Assembly (NCBI GenBank): GCA_947492575.1
Contig: CANLNK010000002.1
Coordinates: 531,304-595,303, forward strand
Origin: an uncultured Thalassotalea sp.
GTDB lineage: Bacteria; Pseudomonadota; Gammaproteobacteria; Enterobacterales; Alteromonadaceae
Length of the DNA stretch: 64,000 nt
Reading direction: 5' to 3'
Positions 36,701 through 46,200 of the stretch are shown here, piece by piece. How positions within the stretch are numbered: the stretch's first letter is position 1; the number at the start of each line of letters is the position of its first letter. Made by a program: the position numbers and the translations under genes. The notes beneath the pieces were generated by a model. It was not told the origin of the DNA. It was given only the letters and a program-made list of their open reading frames with translations, and did no database searches.

Positions 36701-37597
36701 TTAAGCACAGTAGCTAAATATCATCACCTTAAGCCCACGGCCTGTGTGGGCCTCTTTAAAGACTTCTGGTGGTGCGATATCTCCCTCGTGCGCTAACGCT
36801 GGACAATGCGTTTTCACTTGTTCAAATATGAATTCTCGATCCAAATCTGGATTGTTCAAACAAAGCATCACCTGTGCGCCCGCGTCAGCAAATTCAGGAA
36901 TACGACGGATAATCTTCCCGTAGTCCTTTTCGATATTAACGCTGCCTTTTTGAAAAGATGGTGGATCAACAATAATCATTTGATACGGGCCATGTCTTTT
37001 CAATCGGCCAAACGATTTAAAAATATCGACACCTTGGAACTTTACTTTGCCTGTATCCTGCTCATTCAGTCGGTGATTGTCGCGCCCTCGCGCCAAGGAG
37101 GCCTTACTTAAATCAATATTAACCACTTGCTCAGCACCGCCTGCAATGGCAGCAACAGAGAACGCACACGTATATGAAAATAAGTTCAGAACATTCTTGC
37201 CAGCTGCGTGGGCTTGTACCCAATCACGTCCATTTTTCATATCTAAAAATAGACCAGTGTTCTGCGCGCTACCTAAGCTGATGTGATATTTGTTACCAGA
37301 TTCAATAGCAATAGCTTCGTTTATAGTGTCTCCCCACAAACACTCGAACGGTGCGTTGCGCTGCCAACGATGTTGAACCTGAACGCTTTTACAGCCTTCA
37401 ACCAACTCTGCTAGCTGCAATGCGGTAGCATTTAGCCATGCTTCTGATTCTTCTTTATAAAGCGTAATGAGCACTAACGGTTCAAACCAATCGACACAGA
37501 CGTGCTCTAAGCCTGGAAACGCATGGCCTCGACCATGAAACAGGCGCTGACTTTCAGCAAGATTTTCAACCGAGATAAAATCGACAACAGCAGACAT
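36701..37597 (-). CDS. Class I SAM-dependent methyltransferase (RlmI-like)
   Basis: Product of 298 aa from ATG 37597; a longer frame to 37642 would run into the upstream terminator. The Rossmann core shows the SAM loop VLNLFSYTCAFSVAAIAGGA, the acidic residue after strand 2 (VVNIDLSKASLARG) and the catalytic-type motif IVDPPSFQKG. This DPPSF form is shared with the RlmI/RlmK group of 23S rRNA cytosine methyltransferases, but the PUA domain of RlmI is not visible, so the target is uncertain. Ribosome site TAGG about 7 bases upstream of the ATG. Confidence 0.85.
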   Translation of the reverse strand: MSAVVDFISVENLAESQRLFHGRGHAFPGLEHVCVDWFEPLVLITLYKEESEAWLNATALQLAELVEGCKSVQVQHRWQRNAPFECLWGDTINEAIAIESGNKYHISLGSAQNTGLFLDMKNGRDWVQAHAAGKNVLNLFSYTCAFSVAAIAGGAEQVVNIDLSKASLARGRDNHRLNEQDTGKVKFQGVDIFKSFGRLKRHGPYQMIIVDPPSFQKGSVNIEKDYGKIIRRIPEFADAGAQVMLCLNNPDLDREFIFEQVKTHCPALAHEGDIAPPEVFKEAHTGRGLKVMIFSYCA

Positions 37598-37630
37598 AGA
37601 ACAACCTAATAGCCAAGAATAACCATTAAA

Positions 37631-37660
37631 AAAGCCGCGCATTATCTAGTGCGCGGCTTT
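37631..37660 (-). terminator. Terminator after the NSS transporter
   Basis: AAAGCCGCGCA (37631-37641) pairs with TGCGCGGCTTT (37650-37660) around 8 nt. In the minus direction a run of T follows. Confidence 0.92.
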
Positions 37661-37698
37661 CTCATATTTCAAGAGTGCTAGTTTAGCACCATTTAACA

Positions 37699-39120
37699 TT
37701 AACCAAAAATGTTGTATCCAAAGTACTTCACAGCAACCGTATTCAGGAAAATACCTAATAAAATGACCGGAATAAAAGTACTTAATGAGAAGTTAATGTA
37801 TTTTTCAGAAAATGAACCTTTGTAACCTTCATTACCTGTCGCAAGCTCTTCAGATAAGTTGTGTTTTTTCCAACGGTAACTAACGAACAAACAAAGTAAT
37901 AGACCGTTAAGCGGCAAGATAGTGTCATAGAACACGTCGTATACCACATCAAAGAATGAGCGAGTGCCACCACCATAGCTTGTAAATTCGGTAAAGAAAT
38001 TCACCATACCAAACGAAACCGCAGCAAATAGCGTTAAAATACCTGCGGTCATCATAAGGATAAATAACGCTTTCTTACGGCTATGACACTTCTCAGTCAC
38101 TAGGTATGAAACCGGGACTTCGATAATAGACACCAACGATGTAATCGCGGCAAAGAAAACCAGAATAAAGAAGAAAGCCGCAACACCACTTGCTGCTGCA
38201 TAGCCTAAGCTCGCTTGCAGTGACAAGAAAATCTTAGGCAAGAAGGTGAAAATTAAGCTTACCGAACTATCACTTAGTTCTTGCGGATTAACCTCAGGGT
38301 TAAATGAAAACACGGCAGGAAGAATCATCAAACCAGCCGTAAACGCTACAGCTGTATCCGTGATAGCAACAAGCTTAGCCGAACCAACAATGTCCGTTTT
38401 ATTGCTAATGTATGAACCGTAAGTAATTAAAATGCCCATACCTAGCGATAACGAGAAGAACGCTTGAGATAAGGCTCCATTGACAACCGATGGCGTGAGT
38501 TTGTCAAAGTCAGGAATAATAAAGAAAGCTACACCCGCCATAGCGTTGTCACGTGTTAAGACAAAAATCACCATGATAACGAGCATTACAAATAACGCCG
38601 GCATAAGTGTTTTGGCGGCTTTTTCGATGCCTTCTTTAACACCAGCAACCAAAATGAAGTTAATGATGGCTGCTACCACAACCATGGCGCCGAATATCCA
38701 AGGGCTATTGATAAATTCACCAAACGCTTGAGGGCTAGCGAGATAATCCAATCCACCGCCTAACGTGATGACGATATAACCGAAAAGCCACACGGTAAGT
38801 ACCATATAGAATACGGCAATCATGAATGGCGTAAGCACACCGAGTAAGCCTGCAAAATTCCAGCCGGAACCACCGTTGTTTAGCGTTTTGTATGCACCAA
38901 CAGGCTCTTTTTGAGTCTTACGACCTATCGCCATCTCGGCCATCATGACTGGCAGACAAATTAAGAAGACGAATAAGGCGTAAACCAGTAAGAAAGCTCC
39001 ACCACCATTTTTGGCAGCATTAACCGGAAAGCCCACTAAGTTTCCGATACCTACCGCAGAACCAGCGGCAGCTAATATAAATCCCAGACGGGAACTAAAA
39101 TGTTCTCTAGGCGCAGTCAT
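37699..39120 (-). CDS. Sodium-dependent transporter, NSS/SNF family
   Basis: Inner-membrane Na+-coupled symporter of 473 aa with about eleven to twelve TM helices, like LeuT relatives. The N-terminal Na+-site helix FILAAAGSAVGIGNLVGFPVNAAKNGGGAF and the first loop IGRKTQKEPVGAYK are typical. The TM6 unwound region is visible (ALSQAFFSLSLGMGILITYGSY). Substrate likely an amino acid, not assignable further. Monocistronic between its own upstream region and the terminator at 37631. Confidence 0.92.
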   Translation of the reverse strand: MTAPREHFSSRLGFILAAAGSAVGIGNLVGFPVNAAKNGGGAFLLVYALFVFLICLPVMMAEMAIGRKTQKEPVGAYKTLNNGGSGWNFAGLLGVLTPFMIAVFYMVLTVWLFGYIVITLGGGLDYLASPQAFGEFINSPWIFGAMVVVAAIINFILVAGVKEGIEKAAKTLMPALFVMLVIMVIFVLTRDNAMAGVAFFIIPDFDKLTPSVVNGALSQAFFSLSLGMGILITYGSYISNKTDIVGSAKLVAITDTAVAFTAGLMILPAVFSFNPEVNPQELSDSSVSLIFTFLPKIFLSLQASLGYAAASGVAAFFFILVFFAAITSLVSIIEVPVSYLVTEKCHSRKKALFILMMTAGILTLFAAVSFGMVNFFTEFTSYGGGTRSFFDVVYDVFYDTILPLNGLLLCLFVSYRWKKHNLSEELATGNEGYKGSFSEKYINFSLSTFIPVILLGIFLNTVAVKYFGYNIFG

Positions 39121-39237
39121 AAGTTTCCTTGATAATTTGAATAGTTAACCACTAAGCAATTAATTTTTATAATTCTCGGCTTAGGTATAAGCGCTTGAAG
39201 TAATGTAAAAGCCCGTAAAATAATTATTGTTTTTAAG

Positions 39238-39480
39238 GGCGTGTTGGCATTTGAAGTATGCTTTTGCAGCTGTTTAGTAAGTATTTATGCAAGGCAAAGC
39301 TTACGAATTGTGGTTACTCCACAAAAGTAAGCGATAACGCCGCAGAAATGCTCAATAAACGCTGTCCGGTGGATTCGTTTAAAAGAAATTTACTCTTTGT
39401 TACAGCTCGTTCATATGGAATAACCATGTATCACTCACTGCGCCGCGATTAAATTTCTTTTAATTCGAACAAAAGTCTTA
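39238..39480. other. Hairpin-rich non-coding element
   Basis: A stretch within the 561-bp gap 39121-39682. It contains a stem at 39299-39332 (GCTTAC with GTAAGC, inner TTGTGG with CCACAA, TTACT loop) and a perfect 13-bp inverted repeat, TTAAAAGAAATTT (39379-39391) and AAATTTCTTTTAA (39451-39463), flanking 59 nt that include a smaller hairpin (CATATGG/CCATGTA). The 64-codon plus-strand frame here has no protein-like features. It could be a dispersed repeat, an sRNA or a remnant. Confidence 0.5.
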
Positions 39481-39682
39481 CCACAAAGGTCAACACGTCC
39501 TATTGCGCCAGATGCTATCAAGGTTTTTAGCCCTTGTCTTGCCCCTAGCTGTACAGTAAATCAGCAAACTGTATAGTATTTTGCCCACCCAATTTTTAAA
39601 AAACCAAAAAAAACATATTTAACAACAACCTAAGCAGGATTATTTTCATTTAGCGTTGACAAAAAGTTGTCACAAAAAAGTT

Positions 39683-40534
39683 CTATGATTGAGGTTTTTG
39701 GTAAAACTTTGCACCCATAATGCTCATGATGCCGTCAACTTCGTCATAGGCAAACTCAGCGGCAGCAGCCAAATGGTCTAGGCTAATTCCAAGGGTTTTA
39801 CACATCGATTCATCTACGATATCGTCATAGGCATATAACTCTGGGTGGCTGTCCACTAAAGCCAATCGAGACGCTAAGTACATAACTTTCACATCTTTAT
39901 TAATTTGGATATCGCGCGCTTCGTTAAAGTGTTTTATCGGCAGAATAACTTTGCCTGGAATATCCCAAATTTTTAGTAGCTCTGCTGACACGTCGGTGTA
40001 AGTAAACCCTAGGGCCGCCTGTTGCACCTCCCATGGTAACTTACCCTCTTGAGGTTGTTCGCATCGCTGAGCAACATCAGGATTTACCTTAGCAACAATG
40101 AGTTCACCAAAATTCTGCAATAAGCCAGCGACAAATAAACGCTCAATATCGCGGATGCCAGCAGTAATCGCGAGGTTCTTTGAAGCTAAACCACAATAGA
40201 TGCTGTATCGCCAAAAACGTTTTAGGTCGATTGCCTGACTTGAGAAGTGCTTGAACGCCGATGCCGCAACATCAACCAGCATCATATTGTAGATAGACTC
40301 AGTGCCCACTACTGTGATCGCTCGTGAAATCGTACTGACTTCACCACGAAAGTTGTAAATTGCTGAATTCGCTATTTTCAACAATCGGGAAGTCATCGAT
40401 GGGTCGACACTGATCACGCCAGCAAAGTCTTCCACCGAAGATGTTTCGTCTTCAATTAGCCCTTTGACCTTAAAACAAGCATCTGGCAAGGCAAAAGAGC
40501 CATTCGCTTGTGTTGCATAATCATGTGCTTGCAT
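39683..40534 (-). CDS. HDOD domain protein (second copy)
   Basis: Product of 283 aa, a paralogue of the protein at 30589-31434 with matching order: DETSSVEDFAGVISVDPSMTSRLLKIANSAIY, ISRAITVVGTESIYNMML and RLFVAGLLQNFGELIV. Where the first copy has LLHNLGEL this one has LLQNFGEL, losing the His. Function unknown. The promoter is likely in the 267-bp gap 40535-40801, which shows no other gene. Confidence 0.87.
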   Translation of the reverse strand: MQAHDYATQANGSFALPDACFKVKGLIEDETSSVEDFAGVISVDPSMTSRLLKIANSAIYNFRGEVSTISRAITVVGTESIYNMMLVDVAASAFKHFSSQAIDLKRFWRYSIYCGLASKNLAITAGIRDIERLFVAGLLQNFGELIVAKVNPDVAQRCEQPQEGKLPWEVQQAALGFTYTDVSAELLKIWDIPGKVILPIKHFNEARDIQINKDVKVMYLASRLALVDSHPELYAYDDIVDESMCKTLGISLDHLAAAAEFAYDEVDGIMSIMGAKFYQKPQS

Positions 40535-40801
40535 CGATAAATCCTTTATTTTTATTGCTTTAAATTTGTTGCGTTTTCTTCTGTATTATTGAATGCGATG
40601 CGATCATCACTGTCACAATCGCTTTCAATACATCACCACTACTTACAGTCTAGCATCAGTCTCTTGATGCGCTCCAAGTCACTGTAAATTGATGGCTTTG
40701 AACGGATTACTAATTACTGAAGTAGAGTCTACTAGTAGCAAGGAATCCGCCATTACACAATCACAGTTGAACGTTACACTGCGAAAGAGCATCAATTACG
40801 T

Positions 40802-42466
40802 CTATTGTGCAAATGTTTTACCAAAGAAGTCGCCATCGTTCCATTTCGGACGCTCAGCTTGGTTCGCAATCTCAAGACCAATCATCATATTTACTTCAGC
40901 AAACGATGCTGCAGCGTCGTAGCGAATTGGTAAATCAATTTCATCACTGTGATTGTGGTAGTGCGTCGTTAAGAACTCACCAAATAACTTGCCACCATCA
41001 ATTTCAGGATCTTTTGACTTAAAGCCTGTCATTAAAAATACTGACGGAATACCCGCTTTCACAAAGCTATAATGATCGCTACGTGTAAATAATGCCTGCT
41101 CTGGCATAGGGTCTGGGCTCAGCGACAAATCTAGCTTTTGTGCTGCTGTTTCAACAATTGGACCAAGCGTTGAATGCGTTGAACCGAATGCAATAACGTC
41201 TGCGAATGGGTATAAAATTAGCGGCATGTCTAAGTTAACATTAGCCACCATTTGCATTACTGGCACTGTTGGGTTCTGTGCATAGTAGTCAGAGCCTAAC
41301 AGTCCTTTTTCTTCACCTGTTACCACAACAAAAAGTACTGAGCGCTTAGGCTTCGTTTCTAGGCTTGCTAACATACGTGCAGTTTCTAACAAAATAGACA
41401 CACCAGAAGCGTTATCTAATGCGCCATTGTTAATTTTGTCTTCGTGTTCACTATCTTCATGCACGCCGATGTGATCTAAATGAGCACTGTAAACAACGTA
41501 TTCATTTTTAAGCGTTGGGTCGCTACCTTCAATTGCCGCAACAATGTTTGGACTGTTAATCTCTTCATGACGGCTTTTGTTCGTTAAAGTCACTGACGCG
41601 TTTAACGGAAAACCTTTTACAACTTGATTGTCACTGTCTAACGCGAATACTTCCTCAAGACTTAACTCAGCACCTTCAAACAGTGGCCCACCTGCTTCTG
41701 TATTCACATAGGCTCCGCCTTTAAGCTCAGGGTATTTTCCAAATGGCGTGCCGTCTTTTTGTAGCCAGCTAAAACGAGGCCCATCAGCATATTTTGCTGA
41801 AACCGCGAATTTACGCACATTCTCGCGCTTTGGTGTATGAAGCGTAATGATGCCTACCGCGCCGTGCTCTGCTGCATGGCGCAACTTTTCACGAGAAGAA
41901 CCAATGTGCGCGCCCTCCTCCGACGGCAAAGATTCTGGGCGACCAGTTAGCATCACAACCACTTTACCTTTAACATCAAGGTCAGCGTAGTCATCTATGC
42001 CAAATTCTTTGTTAACAATACCGTAGCCAACAAATACCGTTTCAGCAGTCACAGCTGACTCTGTTGTAATTGCCGAACCAGCCGATAAAAATTGTTCATT
42101 CATGGTTAACGGATATTCACCACTTGCAGAAGTGATAACAACACTTGCACCTTGTTCTTCAAGGAACGCTTTACGGAATGTCACTTGTTGCTCAAACGTG
42201 CCTAGGTCGCCCATCGGCGTTAAGCCATATTGTTTAAAGTGAGACTTCACGTAATTTGCGGCAATTTGATACCCGTCACTCCCAGTATCGCGACCAGCCA
42301 GCGTATCATCGGCTAAAAATGCGATATGCGCTTTAATGTTTTGTTCTTTTACTTGAGGGTAAGCTGGTTCAGAAGCTTGTTCTGCTGATTGGTTACAACC
42401 TGATAAGGCTGTAAATCCTGCCGCCATTAATAGCGCGGCAGATGCCTTGTGGGCAAATTTTTTCAT
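40802..42466 (-). CDS. M28 family zinc metallopeptidase, predicted lipoprotein
   Basis: Exported aminopeptidase-like enzyme of 554 aa from ATG 42466. The lipobox is LSGC (FTALSGCNQSAEQ), so it should be anchored to a membrane facing the periplasm or the outside. A protease-associated domain is inserted at about 130-240. The M28 core has zinc ligands in YSAHLDHIG, NNGALDNASG, VVTGEEKGLLGS, ANVNLDM and THYHNHSDE. The longer frame to 42487 adds seven residues and spoils the signal peptide. Likely releases amino acids from peptides. Confidence 0.92.
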   Translation of the reverse strand: MKKFAHKASAALLMAAGFTALSGCNQSAEQASEPAYPQVKEQNIKAHIAFLADDTLAGRDTGSDGYQIAANYVKSHFKQYGLTPMGDLGTFEQQVTFRKAFLEEQGASVVITSASGEYPLTMNEQFLSAGSAITTESAVTAETVFVGYGIVNKEFGIDDYADLDVKGKVVVMLTGRPESLPSEEGAHIGSSREKLRHAAEHGAVGIITLHTPKRENVRKFAVSAKYADGPRFSWLQKDGTPFGKYPELKGGAYVNTEAGGPLFEGAELSLEEVFALDSDNQVVKGFPLNASVTLTNKSRHEEINSPNIVAAIEGSDPTLKNEYVVYSAHLDHIGVHEDSEHEDKINNGALDNASGVSILLETARMLASLETKPKRSVLFVVVTGEEKGLLGSDYYAQNPTVPVMQMVANVNLDMPLILYPFADVIAFGSTHSTLGPIVETAAQKLDLSLSPDPMPEQALFTRSDHYSFVKAGIPSVFLMTGFKSKDPEIDGGKLFGEFLTTHYHNHSDEIDLPIRYDAAASFAEVNMMIGLEIANQAERPKWNDGDFFGKTFAQ

Positions 42467-42592
42467 AACACTGTCTTTTAAAATCATTAATACAAATCAA
42501 CTCAGCACTATATCGGGCAAGGCTTTAAAACGCCAGCGCAGCAAAACCCAATTAAGTTAAGTGGACTATTTTCATAGACAACAGGCAGGTTT

Positions 42593-43072
42593 CTATTCGA
42601 TTACTGGAACGCCTGCATCTTTTTTCACATGCTCCATTACAACATAGGTATGAGTTTGCGATACCGCGGGCAATTCAACAATAACACCTAACACTTCGCG
42701 ATAGGCTTCCATATTTTCGAAACGCAGCTTTAATAAGTAATCGAATCCACCTGCTACCATGTGACACTCAGCGACTTCTTTAATCTTGACCACTTCTTCA
42801 CGAAAGCGATTGAAAACATCAGCCGTCGTTCGGTCAAGCGTCACCTGAATGAATGCAGACATGCCATATTTGAGCTTGGCTGCATTCAACGTAGCGCCAT
42901 ATTTCTCAATGTACCCCTCTGCTTCTAAGCGCTTAACGCGGTCTAAACATGGGCTCGCACTCAGATTAACTTTTTTGGCTAATTCTACATTCGAAATACG
43001 CCCTTCTTTTTGCAGAGTGTCTAAAATAGTTAAGTCGATGCGGTCTAATATCCGAGATTTAGCGATAGTCAC
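42593..43072 (-). CDS. Lrp/AsnC family regulator, probably of putA
   Basis: Transcription factor of 159 aa with an N-terminal winged helix (ILDTLQKEGRISNVELAKKVNLSASPCLDRVKRLEAEGYI) and a C-terminal RAM ligand-binding domain (MSAFIQVTLDR, VAECHMVAGGFDYLLKLRF). It starts at GTG 43072 and diverges from putA with a 145-bp gap. As the PutA here lacks its own DNA-binding domain, this protein is the natural candidate to activate putA in response to proline, as for PutR in other proteobacteria. Confidence 0.9.
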   Translation of the reverse strand: MTIAKSRILDRIDLTILDTLQKEGRISNVELAKKVNLSASPCLDRVKRLEAEGYIEKYGATLNAAKLKYGMSAFIQVTLDRTTADVFNRFREEVVKIKEVAECHMVAGGFDYLLKLRFENMEAYREVLGVIVELPAVSQTHTYVVMEHVKKDAGVPVIE

Positions 43073-43115
43073 AATTCAGTACCTTATATGGTGCTTTTGA
43101 TTTTTAACCGTAGAT

Positions 43116-43170
43116 TATTTTGGATATTAGCAAATTAAACCAAAATATTCTGAGATTTTTTCAGTAGAAT
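43116..43170 (+). promoter_or_regulatory. putA control region with inverted repeat
   Basis: TATTTTGG (43116-43123) and CCAAAATA (43140-43147) form an 8-bp inverted repeat with 16 bp between, a plausible Lrp-type site. Downstream a -10 TAGAAT (43165-43170) has no good -35, which fits activator dependence. Confidence 0.5.
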
Positions 43171-43217
43171 ACAGCATTAACTATTATTACAACTATTGAT
43201 TTCTTAAAGGTGACCAT

Positions 43218-46200
43218 ATGTTATTTAATGGCTCATTAACGGCTACTAGCAACATCCGTCAAACCATTCGCGATCACTATCGCGCTGATGAAAATAAAGT
43301 ATTGGCAAATCTATTGCCAATTGCCGAAATTAGCGTTGATGCGAAATCCAGAGCATGGGACTACGCACGCCAACTCGTCGTTAACATCCGTAAAGACCAA
43401 GTCGGTAAAGGTGGTGTTGACGCACTATTAAACGAGTTCTCGCTATCTACTGAAGAAGGCGTGGTGTTAATGTGTTTGGCAGAAGCCCTGCTTCGTGTTC
43501 CAGACAAAGAAACTGCCGATAGCCTTATTCGTGACAAGTTAGCTGAAGGCGACTGGTCATCACACATTGGTAACAGTGACTCGCTTTTCGTAAACGCTTC
43601 ATCTTGGGGTTTATTACTTACGGGTAAGTTAGTTAACTACTCAGACCAAAAAAAGAAAGCGCAATTTGGTTTATTAAAGAAAACCGTTGGTCGTTTAGGC
43701 GAGCCAGTCATCCGTAAAGCCGTGCGTTACGCAATGAAAATTATGGGTACCCAGTTTGTTATGGGCCACACCATTGAAGGCGCTATCACGCGTGCGGTAG
43801 AAACAGAAGCTAAAGGTTATACCTATTCTTACGACATGCTAGGTGAAGGCGCGCGCACAATGAAAGATGCAGACCGCTACTTCGACGCCTACATGAAGGC
43901 CATTGACGCTATTGGTTACGCAGCTAAAAACAAAGGTCCTGAGCGCAGCCCAGGTATCTCAATCAAGCTATCGGCGATTCACCCTCGTTACGAATTTTCT
44001 CATCGCGACCGTGTGATTGAAGAGCTTATCCCGCGCCTTAAGAAACTCGCATTAGCCGCCAAAGCCTACGATATCGGTTTTACTGTTGATGCAGAAGAAG
44101 CCGATCGCTTAGATATCTCATTGGACATCATTGAAGCAGTATTTGCTGATAAAGATTTAGACGGATGGAACGGCTTTGGTATTGCCGTACAAGCCTACCA
44201 AAAACGCGGTTTATTCGTTATCGAATGGGTACGTGAATTAACGCAAAAAGTCGGCCGTCAAATGATGGTTCGCCTCGTAAAAGGCGCTTACTGGGATAGC
44301 GAAATTAAAATTTCTCAAGCAGAAGGTTTTGAAGACTTCCCTGTATTCTCTCGTAAACCATCAACTGACGTTTCTTATCAAGCTTGTGCGAAGAAGCTTT
44401 TAGAATACCGTGACAGCATTTATCCGCAGTTCGCTACGCACAATGCTTATACCGTTGCTACGATTCTAGAAATGACTGATAACTACCATGGTTTCGAGTT
44501 CCAGCGTTTACACGGGATGGGGGAATCACTTTACGACCAAGTTGTTACTGGTAAGAAAGTACCATGTCGCGTTTATGCGCCTGTTGGTGAGCACTCAGAC
44601 CTCCTTGCTTATCTCGTACGTCGTTTACTTGAAAATGGCGCGAATAGCTCATTCGTTAACAACATTGTTGACGACAACATTCCGGTAGAGAGCTTATTAG
44701 CAGACCCAGTTGAAACCGTTCAAGCATGGCAAAACAAATACAACCCGCAAATTCCTCAATCAATTGAGTTATACGGTAATGAACGCGCGAATTCAAAAGG
44801 CATCGACTTAACTGACATCGATCAAATCACTGTGATGCGTGGCAACATGGACACATGGTTTGAAAGTACTAAATCATTAGCTGTTGTGGAAGGTGCTGAA
44901 CCTGTCACTAACCCTGCGAATCACAGCGAAGTACTTGGTTATATCAAACACGCGGACGAAGCAGAGATGAAAGCAATTGTTGGTCGTGCCCATGATGCGT
45001 TCTCAACATGGTCTGCAACACCTGTTGAACAGCGTGCTGAAGTTTTACTAAAAACTGCAGACCTGCTTGAGGCTCATCGCGATGAGCTAATCGCAATGTG
45101 TACCAAAGAAGCCGGTAAAACAGTTGCAGACGGCGTTGCCGAAGTTCGTGAAGCAGTCGACTTCTGTCGCTACTACGCAGCGCGCGCCAAAGAATTAATG
45201 GCTAACAGCGAACTTGAGTCACGCGGTGTAGTACTGTGTATTAGCCCGTGGAACTTCCCACTAGCTATTTTCCTTGGTCAAGTATCAGCGGCACTTGTTG
45301 TGGGTAACACAGTCGTTGCAAAACCTGCTGAGCAAACAAGCCTTGTAGCGTTGCGTACCATTGAATTGATGCACGAAGCTGGCTTACCAGAATCGGCAGT
45401 GGAAGCAGTTGTTGCACGTGGTAGCAAAGTAGGTGAACACATTGTTCCTGATGAGCGCATTCAAGCGATTATGTTCACAGGCTCAACTGAAACGGGCACG
45501 TGGATTTCACAAAAACTTGCTGAGCGCTCTGGCGACCCTGTGCCATTAATCGCAGAAACTGGTGGTCAAAACTGTATGGTGGTTGACTCGACAGCCCTGC
45601 CTGAACAAGTTGTTGACGATGTTGTTGCTTCTGGTTTCCAAAGTGCAGGTCAGCGTTGTTCTGCACTACGCGTTTTATTCTTACAAGAAGATGTTGCCGA
45701 TAAGATCATCGATATGATTAAAGGCGCAATGCAAGAATTACACGTTGGCGATCCAGCGTTACTTACCACAGATGTTGGCCCAGTTATCGATAACCGTGCA
45801 TTAACTGCATTAAATGCCCACGTAGATTACTTATCTAAGCGCGGTACGCTTCATTACGCATGTAAAGCACCTGAAATGGGTGATATAGATCACAATTTCT
45901 TTGTACCGCGTCTATACGAAATCAGTGATTTATCTGTGCTTGAGAAAGAGGTATTTGGTCCAGTCGTTCATGTTATCCGCTACAAAGCATCTGAACTTGA
46001 GCAAGTTATCGACCAAATCAATGGTACAGGCTTCGGCTTAACCATGGGTATCCATACGCGTATCGAAGACAAAGCCGAATACTTAGCAGCGCGTTCTCGT
46101 GCAGGTAACGTATACGTGAACCGCAATATGATTGGCGCAGTTGTAGGCGTTCAGCCATTCGGTGGCCGTGGCCTTTCAGGTACAGGTCCAAAAGCTGGTG

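Noticed and set aside
39258-39452. 64-codon plus-strand frame
   Set aside because: It spans the hairpin-rich element, has no protein-like composition and no ribosome site; better explained as structured non-coding DNA.
39657-39672. TGACAA-AAAG-TTGTCA hairpin as terminator of the second HDOD gene
   Set aside because: The stem is six A/T-rich pairs and no T-run follows in the minus direction.
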